Both the position numbers and the translations under genes were made by a program. This document shows positions 1 to 7,189 of a stretch of 39,476 nucleotides of DNA, in pieces (within the stretch, counting starts at the first letter, position 1; each line of letters opens with the position of its first letter). This DNA comes from Pseudomonadota bacterium (lineage in GTDB: Bacteria > Myxococcota_A > Bradymonadia > UBA4248): NCBI GenBank assembly GCA_017464085.1, contig JAFUEE010000106.1:1-39476 (forward strand), in the 5' to 3' direction. The notes beneath the pieces were generated by a model, which saw nothing but the letters and a program-made list of their open reading frames with translations, made no database searches and was not told where the DNA came from.

Positions 1-59
1 CCCCCCCCCCCCCCCACCCCCCCACAAAAAACACCCCCACACAATAAAACGATCTTCGA
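1..59. other. C-rich low-complexity tract at window edge
   Basis: The first 59 bases are almost pure C with scattered A (a run of 15 C, then CA-rich sequence) and lie directly against the stop codon of nagZ. No gene is visible. It could be a true simple repeat or a contig-end sequencing or assembly artefact; the sequence alone cannot distinguish them. Confidence 0.6.
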
Positions 60-1058
60 TCAAATCTCCATATTTTTAAGCTTCAAGACCCTGCGCGCAG
101 ATTCATAGATGCGCGATTCAAGCGAGGGGTCTGTTTTAGCATGCTCGACGATCTGCTTGCACAGAGGCAGCCAGAGGTATTGCGAGCGGCAGACGAGAAA
201 CATATCGACACCGGCACGAAGGCCCAGAAGCACCGCTTTCTGCGTGCTGAAGCTGTCGATAATGGCATCCATTTCGAGGTCATCGCTGACAATCACGCCC
301 TCAAAGCCGAGTTCCGCGCGCAACAGGTCATGCATCACTTTCGGCGAAAGCGTTGACGGGAAACGCTCTCCGAGCCCCTGCATGACGATGTGGGCGGACA
401 TGATCATCGGAATGCCCGCATCGATCGCGGCTTTGAACGGCTTGAATTCGACAGAGCGAAGGCGATCCAGCGAATGCGTGACGAGCGGAAGATCTGTATG
501 GCTATCCGTCGAGGTATCGCCATGCCCGGGGAAATGCTTGCCGCACGGAATGATTCCGCCTTCCATCAGGCCGCGCATCGTCGGTAGCGCAAACTTGATG
601 ACCTGTTCAGGGGTCTTGCCAAACGCGCGCGTCGCGATGATCGGATTGTCGGGATTGGTGTGAATGTCGAGGACGGGCGCGAAATTGATATCGAAGCCAA
701 GCGACTTGAGATCATCTGCCGTCGCACGCGCGATATCATGTGCATTTTCAGGCGTTGTCTGCGCGATATCAAGTGCGGCAGGAATCGTCGCAGAGCCATA
801 TTTTTCGCCTATGCGCTGAACTTTTCCGCCTTCCTGATCGACGGCTACCCAGATTGGATAGGGTGATTCAATCGCGTGAATCTGCCGCGTCAGCTCGCAT
901 ATCTGCTCCCGTGACTCAAAATTTCGCGCGAACAGAATCACACCGCCAACCTCCCCTTTGGTCAGCGCGCCAATGAGCGGGATGGGCAACCGAGTGCCCT
1001 CAAAACCGGCCACAATCAGCTGGCCGACTGCATGCTTGAGCGATATTTTTTCCGACAT
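60..1058 (-). CDS. nagZ: Beta-N-acetylhexosaminidase NagZ (glycoside hydrolase family 3)
   Basis: This 332-aa protein should cleave the terminal N-acetylglucosamine from muropeptides in the cytoplasm during peptidoglycan recycling. The single GH3 TIM-barrel domain fills the protein. The family signature KHFPGHG is at about residues 174-180, followed by DSH at 185-187 (the Asp/His dyad of NagZ-type enzymes), and the nucleophile region SDDLEM is near 258-263. Length is normal for bacterial NagZ and no signal peptide is seen. Two adjacent ATG codons occur (1061 and 1058). The second is chosen because AAAGGAG lies five bases upstream of it, while the in-frame extension upstream to 1145 looks non-coding. 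The gene runs off towards the C-rich window edge with an intact TGA stop. The lytic transglycosylase gene at 31.3 kb belongs to the same pathway. Confidence 0.93.
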   Translation of the reverse strand: MSEKISLKHAVGQLIVAGFEGTRLPIPLIGALTKGEVGGVILFARNFESREQICELTRQIHAIESPYPIWVAVDQEGGKVQRIGEKYGSATIPAALDIAQTTPENAHDIARATADDLKSLGFDINFAPVLDIHTNPDNPIIATRAFGKTPEQVIKFALPTMRGLMEGGIIPCGKHFPGHGDTSTDSHTDLPLVTHSLDRLRSVEFKPFKAAIDAGIPMIMSAHIVMQGLGERFPSTLSPKVMHDLLRAELGFEGVIVSDDLEMDAIIDSFSTQKAVLLGLRAGVDMFLVCRSQYLWLPLCKQIVEHAKTDPSLESRIYESARRVLKLKNMEI

Positions 1059-1173
1059 CATGTCTCCTTTATTTACAACACCAGGTGAATTGCCTGGCCT
1101 GGCGATTATACAGCGGTTTCGCGTGCAAGGCACGATTCGCGGCAATCCAAACCGGCGTTTTTCAGTCCGCCTA

Positions 1174-1292
1174 TTAAGGAACCTCTGAACAATTCGAAAA
1201 CCGCCTGGGGATGCGGGCGTCTCGCCCGCACAAAACTTATGTTCCAGAGATACTATTGTCCAAAAGCCAGCAATTGTTCAGACCTTCCTTAA
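1174..1292. mobile_element. Miniature inverted-repeat element, IS5-type ends, copy 1
   Basis: This 119-bp element includes flanking TTAA at 1174-1177 and 1289-1292, which looks like a 4-bp target duplication. Its termini are inverted repeats of about 17 bp reading GGAACCTCTGAACAATT on the left and GGAAGGTCTGAACAATT on the right (two mismatches). The centre carries a perfect 8-bp hairpin, TGCGGGCG/CGCCCGCA, with loop TCT. A second ungapped 119-bp copy lies at 8466-8584, with about 102 of 119 bases matching by eye. IS5 itself has ends beginning GGAAGGTGCGAA and duplicates YTAR-type 4-bp targets, so this is inferred to be a non-autonomous IS5-family derivative. No transposase is present. Confidence 0.75.
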
Positions 1293-1351
1293 TATGATAT
1301 AAAGCTGGACACGGACTGTTTCGAGTCCGCAAACGACACAGGCAACAGCTC

Positions 1352-3166
1352 ATGGATTTTAAACAGACAGCACTCCTCGACCTGCTCAAGCTGCTCGAGG
1401 CCCAGAATATACTTTCCCCTGACCAGCACCAGATGATCCGCGTGCGTCAGAGCGTCATCCGCAGGCTAGTCATCAACGAAAAGACGCGCAACGCCCCTAA
1501 CCAGCGCTATGACCCCGATCCGATCGAAATCCTGCTCGCGTCGGGCGCCAAACAGAATGATGGTCGCGACTTTGACGAAGAAGCCATCGCCGAACTCTGG
1601 GCGAAATCCAAAGGTGCAGAATACCTGCGCATAGACCCGCTCAGGCTCGACGCAAAGCTGATTTCGGAATCGTTCAGCCAGAATTATGAAAAGCTCAACG
1701 TCATCCTGCCGATATCGCTTGTAGGAAACACACTGACGCTGGCGACGAATTATCCGAACAACGAAGAGCTCGTGCGCATGATCCGCGCAACCAGCCGTCA
1801 CGACATCCGCACGGTCGTCTCGACAAAGAGCTCGATCCTCCGCTGCATCTCGGAGATTTATGGGTTCCGCACGAGCGTCACGGCAGCGGCGACAGAGCAG
1901 ACCACCGCAAGCAATCAGGTCGCGCTGGCCATTGGCAACCTCGAGCAGTTCATGACAATCCGAAAGCTCGAGGATATCGACACTTCCGACAGCCATATCA
2001 TCAATGCAGTAGATTACCTTCTGAACTACTCATTCAATCAGCGCGCAACAGATATCCACATCGAACCGCGCCGCGAGCAGTGTGTTGTGCGCCTGAGAAT
2101 AGACGGCGTGCTGCATGTCGTGCACACGCTTCCGATTATCGTGCATGCGCCGATCGTGTCGCGCCTCAAGATGCTCGCTCGCATGGATATCGCGGAGAAA
2201 CGCCGCCCGCAGGACGGCCGCATCAAAACTCAATACCAGGATGAAGAAATCGAGCTTCGCGTTTCAACCATGCCTGTCGCTTTTGGGGAGAAACTGGTCA
2301 TCCGCGTGCTCAATTCCGGAAAGCTGTTCACGGGCATAGAAGGCCTCGGGATGGACGAAACTGAACTCGCAAAGTTCCGCCGCATGCTTGCGGCAAAGAC
2401 CGGCATGATTCTCGTCACAGGCCCGACCGGAAGCGGCAAAACGACGACGCTCTACAGCGCGCTCAAACGCCTGTGCACCCCGGAAATCAACATCACGACT
2501 GTGGAAGACCCCGTGGAAATGGTGTGCGAAGACTTCAACCAGGTGCAGATTCAGCCCAAAATCGGGCTTGATTTTGCGCATGCGCTCAGAACCGTGCTCC
2601 GACAAGATCCCGATGTCGTCATGGTCGGCGAAATCCGCGACGAAGAGACGGCGCACATGGCAGTACAGGCTGCCTTGACTGGCCATCTGGTGCTCTCAAC
2701 ACTTCACACAAATGACGCGCCCTCGGCAATCACTCGCTTGCTCGATCTGAACATTCCGCCATTTTTGCTGTCATCGTGCCTGATCGGCTGTATCGCGCAA
2801 CGTCTCGTGCGAAAGATCTGCCCGGTCTGCAAGACGACACGTGTGATGAACGAAAACGAGATGGCAATGCTCGGCCTGAGACAGTCCTCAACGCAGCGCC
2901 GCGCGCTGCGCATATCCGAAGGCACCGGCTGCCCGGACTGCCGCAAGACAGGCATGTTCAGCAGGACTGGCATCTTCGAAGTGCTCGAAATCACCCCGAC
3001 CATGCGCAGCCTCATCCACGACGCGGCAAATTCCGAAAAGCTCATGCGCGCCGCGCGCTCTGACGGCATGAACACGCTTCTGGAAAGCGCACTGCACAAA
3101 CTCGGCAAAGAAGAAATCCCGATCAGCGAAGTCATCCGCGTCCTCGGCATCGGCGACAATGGTTAG
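1352..3166 (+). CDS. GspE/PilB-family secretion or pilus assembly ATPase
   Basis: This 604-aa cytoplasmic hexameric ATPase would power type II secretion or type IV pilus assembly. An N-terminal GspE-type domain covers roughly residues 1-180. The ATPase core has a Walker A GPTGSGKT at 357-364, a Walker B/Asp-box region ending MVGEIRD near 424-430, and the LSTLHTND His-box motif after it. Two CxxC pairs (CPVC near 490 and CPDC near 527) form the zinc-binding tetracysteine seen in GspE/PilB. The start ATG has only a weak ribosome site. No secretin, pseudopilin or inner-membrane platform gene is nearby, so the machine served cannot be decided. Many deltaproteobacteria carry dispersed paralogues of this family. 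Confidence 0.9.
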   Translation: MDFKQTALLDLLKLLEAQNILSPDQHQMIRVRQSVIRRLVINEKTRNAPNQRYDPDPIEILLASGAKQNDGRDFDEEAIAELWAKSKGAEYLRIDPLRLDAKLISESFSQNYEKLNVILPISLVGNTLTLATNYPNNEELVRMIRATSRHDIRTVVSTKSSILRCISEIYGFRTSVTAAATEQTTASNQVALAIGNLEQFMTIRKLEDIDTSDSHIINAVDYLLNYSFNQRATDIHIEPRREQCVVRLRIDGVLHVVHTLPIIVHAPIVSRLKMLARMDIAEKRRPQDGRIKTQYQDEEIELRVSTMPVAFGEKLVIRVLNSGKLFTGIEGLGMDETELAKFRRMLAAKTGMILVTGPTGSGKTTTLYSALKRLCTPEINITTVEDPVEMVCEDFNQVQIQPKIGLDFAHALRTVLRQDPDVVMVGEIRDEETAHMAVQAALTGHLVLSTLHTNDAPSAITRLLDLNIPPFLLSSCLIGCIAQRLVRKICPVCKTTRVMNENEMAMLGLRQSSTQRRALRISEGTGCPDCRKTGMFSRTGIFEVLEITPTMRSLIHDAANSEKLMRAARSDGMNTLLESALHKLGKEEIPISEVIRVLGIGDNG

Positions 3167-3183
3167 GTTTTGGGGAGGCATGC

Positions 3184-3231
3184 GTGGGGGAACCTCTTTC
3201 TTTTGTGCCAAAAGAAAGAAGGTTCCCCCAC
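3184..3231. repeat. Long inverted repeat after the secretion ATPase gene
   Basis: The arms GTGGGGGAACCT and AGGTTCCCCCAC flank an inner TTTCTTTTG/CAAAAGAAA stem with loop TGC, giving about 21 base pairs interrupted only by a C versus GA irregularity. It begins 17 bases after the stop codon. No T-run follows, so a Rho-independent terminator is not certain; an mRNA-end stabiliser or a dispersed hairpin repeat is as likely. Confidence 0.6.
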
Positions 3232-3324
3232 ACCCCCTCCAGAAAGAAAGGCAATGGTTGGTTTGGATATGGGGGATTCGGGAAAGGTGTGCGCAAAGTC
3301 AAAAACAACAATAAAGACATTCCT

Positions 3325-3386
3325 CTTGCACCCCGCAGGGGTGCAAGATAGTAGCCCGGGGTAAGCCTGAAAGGCGCAACCCCGGG
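3325..3386. repeat. Bipartite hairpin repeat upstream of maf
   Basis: There are two adjacent perfect palindromes. The first has 10-bp arms, CTTGCACCCC/GGGGTGCAAG, with loop GCA (3325-3347). The second has 8-bp arms, CCCGGGGT/ACCCCGGG (3355-3362 and 3379-3386), around a 16-base loop that contains its own AAGCCTGAAAGGC-type irregular pairing. The two-hairpin layout resembles dispersed intergenic repeats I recall from other phyla, but this is a memory-based comparison and only one copy is in the window. It does not follow the bulged-G architecture of the other palindromes here. Confidence 0.55.
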
Positions 3387-3474
3387 TAATCGGTGCTTTG
3401 CGTACGCCAGGGGGAGTTGGGAACGGCTTTGTTGTGGCAGCATTATCAGACATCCCATATAAAGGAATACAGAC

Positions 3475-4059
3475 ATGATCATATTGGCAAGCGCATCCCC
3501 GCGCCGCAAACAGCTTCTGGAAAGCGCGGGACTGACTATACAGACAGAAGCGGCAGACATCGACGAATCACGAAAAGAAGGCGAACACCCCATCGACTTT
3601 GTTCAGCGCATGGCACGAGAAAAGGCCTCTTGCGTCGCGCAAAATTATAAACATACGAACAACCATATCATCGCAGCAGACACGATTGTCGTGCATGCCG
3701 GGGAGATTTTGGGCAAACCACATGACAAAGAAGACGCGCACCGAATGCTCAGCCTTTTGAGTGGCGATGTGCATTCCGTCTATACAGGCGTATGCGTGAT
3801 TGACATGTCCAGCAGTCGCGAACTCGTTTTTTTCACAGAGACAGCAGTGCATTTCACCACACTGACAGAAGCACAGATTGCCTGGTATATTGGCACAGGA
3901 GAGCCCATGGACAAAGCTGGATCTTACGGCATTCAGGGCAAAGCTGCGCGCTTTGTAAAAGAAATCAGGGGTTCCTATACAAATGTTGTCGGCCTTCCGC
4001 TGTGTGAAACGCTCGAAGCGCTTGAAAAGCTTGGCTTCAGCCTGAGTGAACATCAATGA
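3475..4059 (+). CDS. maf: Maf-family nucleoside triphosphate pyrophosphatase
   Basis: This 194-aa protein is predicted to hydrolyse non-canonical or excess dTTP/UTP to the monophosphate plus pyrophosphate, acting as a house-cleaning enzyme and septation inhibitor. The N-terminus has the Maf signature ASASPRR at about residues 6-12. AADTIVV follows near 68-74, and the C-terminal DKAGSYGIQGKAARF block is typical of the YhdE-type dTTP/UTP-specific subgroup. Length and architecture are standard. The start ATG begins the conserved core directly and is preceded by AAAGGAA. It stands alone after a hairpin-rich spacer and is followed by about 330 bases without a gene. Confidence 0.93.
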   Translation: MIILASASPRRKQLLESAGLTIQTEAADIDESRKEGEHPIDFVQRMAREKASCVAQNYKHTNNHIIAADTIVVHAGEILGKPHDKEDAHRMLSLLSGDVHSVYTGVCVIDMSSSRELVFFTETAVHFTTLTEAQIAWYIGTGEPMDKAGSYGIQGKAARFVKEIRGSYTNVVGLPLCETLEALEKLGFSLSEHQ

Positions 4060-4170
4060 TAGCTCTCGGAACTCCTGACTTTTTGATGACCATTCAGCCA
4101 GAAGTGTCTCATTCAGCCACTACAGGCTCCATTTGCATCATCCGGCAATAGAATGATCATGCTCACGCCT

Positions 4171-4232
4171 GCCTGCTACTTGCTGACTACTGACTACTGC
4201 CTGCTGACTACTGACTACTGACTACTGACTGC
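4171..4232. repeat. Short tandem repeat (TGACTAC-type) upstream of lexA
   Basis: The 62-bp tract is built from TGACTAC heptamers interspersed with TGCC/TGCTGAC variants, with about five clean heptamers. It lies in the 334-base gap between maf and lexA (4060-4393), which otherwise contains no gene. A possible promoter -35 (TTGACA at 4302-4307) lies downstream of it, but no convincing -10 or LexA operator could be fixed. Confidence 0.6.
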
Positions 4233-4393
4233 AGCCTTGTTTTGCCAAGCGACCTGTCTCCTCAACCATGAAACAAAATCACATGAATTTTGATTATATA
4301 ATTGACAATGAACAAATGATGAACTAACTGCATTGAACAGGATATGTATCTGCATACACGTCCGATTTCCTAAACATGCAGAGGAGGGGAGCA

Positions 4394-5110
4394 ATGACAA
4401 AAGCACTGACAAAACGGCAGGCAGGCGTTTATGTATATATTTACGATTATGTTCAGGAAAACCACTATCCGCCGACAGTGCGAGAGATTGCGGATGCATT
4501 TGACATCAAGTCTACGAACGGCGTCGTGGAACATCTGAAAGCGCTCGCGCGCAAGGGGTTCATCGAGAAAGACGGGTTCAAGAGCCGCGCGATTCGCCCG
4601 CTCGTCCCGCGTGAAGAAGGCCTCAAAATCCTCGAAGGCCGCGAAGAAAACGCACCTGCATCCAAACCGCGCCGCCAAGCCCCGGCACGCCATACTGAGC
4701 CCCAGACCGCTTCGCACAAGAAACTGCGCATCCTCGGACGCATCGCCTGCGGCGCCCCCATCTTTGCCGAAGAAAATTTCGACGAAGACATCGATGTCGA
4801 TCCCGCACTCTTCTGCCGCGGCGAAGACAATACCTACGCGCTCCGCGTGCGCGGCACCAGCATGATTGGCGACGGCATCATGCCCGGCGACCTCGTCATT
4901 GTACGCCCTCAGCAGACCGCCGAAGATGGTGAAATGATCGCCGCCATGCTCGACGGCTGCGCGACCGTCAAAAGATACGAAAAACGCAAGGGCATCGTAC
5001 ACCTTATCCCCTCCAATCCCGACATGGACCCCATCATCATTCGCCCCGAAGATAACGTCGATTTCCAGATCCTCGGCTCCATTCGCGGCGTCATGAGGTT
5101 CTATAAATAA
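4394..5110 (+). CDS. lexA: SOS response repressor LexA
   Basis: This 238-aa repressor should bind SOS operators as a dimer and self-cleave when stimulated by RecA filaments. Residues 1-65 form the winged helix-turn-helix domain (YPPTVREIADAF and the recognition helix region around SKTNGVVEHL-like sequence). A basic/Pro linker of about 45 residues follows, longer than usual. The C-terminal S24 peptidase domain has the catalytic Ser156 in GTSM and Lys193, 37 residues apart as in E. coli LexA. The scissile pair is Cys119-Gly120 instead of the usual Ala-Gly. The start at 4394 is chosen because GAGGAGGGGAG lies just upstream; an ATG at 4376 in the same frame would put that site inside the gene. 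Probably monocistronic. Confidence 0.93.
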   Translation: MTKALTKRQAGVYVYIYDYVQENHYPPTVREIADAFDIKSTNGVVEHLKALARKGFIEKDGFKSRAIRPLVPREEGLKILEGREENAPASKPRRQAPARHTEPQTASHKKLRILGRIACGAPIFAEENFDEDIDVDPALFCRGEDNTYALRVRGTSMIGDGIMPGDLVIVRPQQTAEDGEMIAAMLDGCATVKRYEKRKGIVHLIPSNPDMDPIIIRPEDNVDFQILGSIRGVMRFYK

Positions 5111-5206
5111 TCTTTACATTTATGCCGGCATTCGCTAAATTGCCCGGCGTTGTTTCCAGCAATGGAAATTTTCTTCGATAACCCTTTTGCCTTTAGGAAA
5201 TTTATC

Positions 5207-5488
5207 ATGGCAGACGAAAAAAAACAGCCGCAGGGCCTCCAGTTCCAGATCAATGAAGCCACCGCTCAGGGCCTCTATGCCAACCTCGCGATCGTCAGCA
5301 ACATGGACAGCGAGTTCATCCTTGACTTCGCATTCGTTCAGCCCGGCCAGAACCCAGTCAAAGTCCACAGCCGCATCATCATGAGCCCGAAACAGGCCAA
5401 GCGACTCGCCGTCACCCTCTCCAACGGCATCGTCCAGTACGAAGAGAAACACGGCACCATCGATATCTCCAATCCCGAAGCCAAGTAA
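5207..5488 (+). CDS. DUF3467 family protein
   Basis: This 93-aa soluble protein belongs to DUF3467, a small family of unknown function found in many bacteria. Recognisable features are the central stretch YANLAIVSNMDSEFILDFAF, the following VKVHSRIIMSP and KRLAVTLSNGIVQYEEKHG. No signal peptide or membrane segment is present. The start MADEKK is chosen because TAGGAAA precedes it; the in-frame extension upstream to 5150 is implausible. It sits about 100 bases after lexA and is closed by a strong terminator. The function cannot be inferred from context. Confidence 0.85.
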   Translation: MADEKKQPQGLQFQINEATAQGLYANLAIVSNMDSEFILDFAFVQPGQNPVKVHSRIIMSPKQAKRLAVTLSNGIVQYEEKHGTIDISNPEAK

Positions 5489-5508
5489 TTCAGGCCTCAA
5501 TTAATTTC

Positions 5509-5539
5509 AAAGCGCTGCCTCAAAAACAGCGCTTTTTTT
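5509..5539 (+). terminator. Rho-independent terminator
   Basis: Perfect 9-bp arms, AAAGCGCTG/CAGCGCTTT, with a 9-base loop are followed directly by a run of seven T. It lies 20 bases after the DUF3467 stop and abuts the next gene, whose ATG is 17 bases beyond the T-run. Confidence 0.9.
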
Positions 5540-5555
5540 GTCCCTCAAATCCACC

Positions 5556-6137
5556 ATGAACACCTATGCCGCCATCTGCGCAGCCGGCGCAGGCTCCCGA
5601 ATGGGACAAAATAAAGCCCTCTGCACCATATACGGTCAGACCTTTCTCCGCCATATCGTGCACACGCTCCATCAGGTCGACATTCGCAATATCGTCGCCG
5701 TCACAGGCGCACAATGCCAGCAAGTCCGCGACACACACCGCGACCTCGACATCATCTGGGCACACAACCCAAACTGGCAGACCACGTTCATGCTCGAAAC
5801 ACTGCTCTGCGCACTTCAAGCAATCCCTGAACATTCAGACATCATTCAATGGCCTGTCGACTGCCTCTGCGTACACCCCGACGATCTCCGCGCACTGCTC
5901 GACGCCCCACCAGCGCCCCTCTCCGTACTCACCTGGCACGGCAAGCCCGGCCATCCCATGCGCATCTCCGCCGAAATCGCCGACCTCATGCGAAACGCCA
6001 GCCTGCCCATGCACTCCCTGCGCGATCTCACCACTTCCTATCCCTGCGCCTACATCGATGCCGCACACGACGCCCTCCTCAACTGCAACACCCCTCAGCA
6101 GCTCTCCGAGTTCGAAGCGCAGCACGCCCTCTCGTGA
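5556..6137 (+). CDS. MobA-like NTP transferase domain protein
   Basis: This 193-aa GT-A-fold nucleotidyltransferase resembles the MocA/MobA molybdopterin cytidylyl- or guanylyltransferases and related sugar-nucleotide enzymes. The nucleotide-binding signature AAGAGSRMGQNKAL occupies residues 7-20 (the family pattern is LAGGxSxRMGxxK). A metal-binding WPVD motif appears mid-protein, and GHP is at the position where MobA/MocA proteins have a Gly-His-Pro. No molybdenum cofactor gene is adjacent, so the substrate is open. The ATG at 5556 lacks a clear ribosome site; a TTG at 5538 lies in the preceding terminator and is less likely. The stop is followed within 10 bases by a palindrome cluster. Confidence 0.8.
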   Translation: MNTYAAICAAGAGSRMGQNKALCTIYGQTFLRHIVHTLHQVDIRNIVAVTGAQCQQVRDTHRDLDIIWAHNPNWQTTFMLETLLCALQAIPEHSDIIQWPVDCLCVHPDDLRALLDAPPAPLSVLTWHGKPGHPMRISAEIADLMRNASLPMHSLRDLTTSYPCAYIDAAHDALLNCNTPQQLSEFEAQHALS

Positions 6138-6145
6138 CGTTTTTT

Positions 6146-6213
6146 CAGGCGCGGCCTATGCTGCGCATACGGCTCGCGCACCGGCGCTATGGGCACCGCC
6201 CATACGCGCCGCC
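6146..6213. repeat. Pair of bulged-G nested palindromes, copy A1
   Basis: The 68-bp block carries two nested hairpins just after the MobA-like gene. Read on the minus strand, the first has outer stem GCC/GGC (extended by GCGCG/CGCGC), an unpaired G, inner stem TATGC/GCATA and loop GCA. The second has outer GGCGC/GCGCC, an unpaired G and inner TATGGGC/GCCCATA with loop GGT. The whole block recurs with three mismatches at 6987-7054. The remainder to 6300 continues GC-rich and palindromic, without a gene. Confidence 0.8.
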
Positions 6214-6304
6214 TTTCGCGCTATCTCGCTGGCGCTCGATACGCGCGCATCCCCAATGCACACACATCATAGGGCTTTCAATGATAAAAGATAATAATTT
6301 CTAA

Positions 6305-6595
6305 TTACCCCCAGTATAAGAATTCCACTTCATCACCGGCTTCTTCAATCGTTTTGCCGTCAAAGATTTTGGCACTAAGAAATTTTTGCCAAATAGCTTC
6401 ATTTGAATCAGATGTAATTTCCAGCACTTCAGTGACATCATCACATGGTTCTTTATCAGTCCATGCGCAAATATATATACAATAGCATGTATCGTAATAC
6501 CCCCCATACTGGAATATTCTGTTGTGATAACGCATAAACGCATCTGCCCCCAAATAAGCGACATCCACGAATTCTTTCCACTGTATGCCTTTCAA
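6305..6595 (-). CDS. Small hypothetical protein
   Basis: This 96-aa acidic, aromatic-rich protein has no recognised family, no signal peptide and no membrane segment. It starts with TTG, supported by AGGAGG five bases upstream, and ends in TAA. Local composition is more AT-rich than neighbouring genes, suggesting an accessory gene. Directly upstream on the same strand lies a decayed coding stretch (6614-6873). The small acidic, Trp/Tyr-rich character is reminiscent of immunity-type proteins, but nothing specific supports that role. Confidence 0.6.
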   Translation of the reverse strand: MKGIQWKEFVDVAYLGADAFMRYHNRIFQYGGYYDTCYCIYICAWTDKEPCDDVTEVLEITSDSNEAIWQKFLSAKIFDGKTIEEAGDEVEFLYWG

Positions 6596-6613
6596 ATCCC
6601 CCTCCTCCCAAAC

Positions 6614-6873
6614 TCAACACATTTTCATAACGCATATATCGCAAAATCCATAGCCATACTTCCAGAACAGCCAAACATTGCGATCACCTTCTCCATTATT
6701 AAATATCATAATCTTATATCACATGCAATCAGACACAGTCGCGTCTTTCCCCCCACACAATTGAACTTCTGCCCCATCATTCTTCAAACATTCAACAAGA
6801 GCCCCATATCCCTCTCAAAATCTATAAAAATACGCGCGTCAAGATAACCCCAATACAGTGATTGAGCCACTTC
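6614..6873 (-). pseudogene. Decayed gene fragment with frameshift and in-frame stop
   Basis: Read leftward from 6873, one frame gives a protein-like sequence ending ...LDARIFIDFERDMG. It continues in another frame after a G4 run (6802-6805) as ALVECLKNDGAEV...SDCM, is interrupted by TGA at 6719-6721, and continues in the same frame as YKIMIFNNGEGD... to a TGA at 6614. Adding one G to the run joins the first two parts. No start codon is evident and a TAG lies immediately upstream (6874-6876). Composition matches the 96-aa gene downstream, so both may derive from one accessory locus. No family was recognised. The rest of 6596-7189 holds only AT-rich sequence and palindromes. Confidence 0.35.
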
Positions 6874-6986
6874 CTAGCTTTCGTATATAATGGCCGCCAG
6901 GCGCGTGTTGCGCCCAATGCCGATGGAGCTCGCATGGTTTTCGCAATGTTTGATCGATATTCCTCAGCGCCAAGCATCAGAGTTTT

Positions 6987-7054
6987 CAGGCGCGGCCTAT
7001 GCTGCGCATACGGCTCGCGCAGCGCCGCTATGGGCACAGCCCATACGCGCCGCC
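6987..7054. repeat. Pair of bulged-G nested palindromes, copy A2
   Basis: Near-identical (three mismatches in 68 bases) to 6146-6213 and in the same orientation, about 840 bp downstream. The first hairpin is unchanged, while the loop and outer arm of the second hairpin carry the substitutions. Confidence 0.8.
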
Positions 7055-7067
7055 CTGTCAGATGAAC

Positions 7068-7131
7068 GCGCCGGCGTATCGCAACGCGATAGACGGCGCC
7101 AAACCGCGCCGTATCGCAACGCGATAGGCGC
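7068..7131. repeat. Two bulged-G palindromes with identical inner stems
   Basis: There are two hairpins in tandem. At 7068-7099 the outer arms are GCGCC/GGCGC and the inner stem TATCGC/GCGATA with loop AAC. At 7106-7131 the outer arms GCGCC/GGCGC are separated from the same TATCGC/GCGATA inner stem by one unpaired G, a textbook example of the architecture. The block lies between the palindrome copy A2 and the ribosome site of the TPR lipoprotein gene. Confidence 0.8.
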
Positions 7132-7189
7132 GACACACCATTTTATCCAATCCCCAGATCCTAATTCGCTAAACTTGAGGAGATGAACG

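Noticed and set aside
4234..4393. LexA operator upstream of lexA
   Set aside because: CTG and CAG triplets and GAAC repeats occur, but no spacing matches a known LexA box well enough to call.
6524..6847. Plus-strand open frame of 107 codons
   Set aside because: It overlaps the supported minus-strand small gene and the decayed stretch. Its product is an unstructured Ile/Pro/Ser-rich string with no ribosome site.
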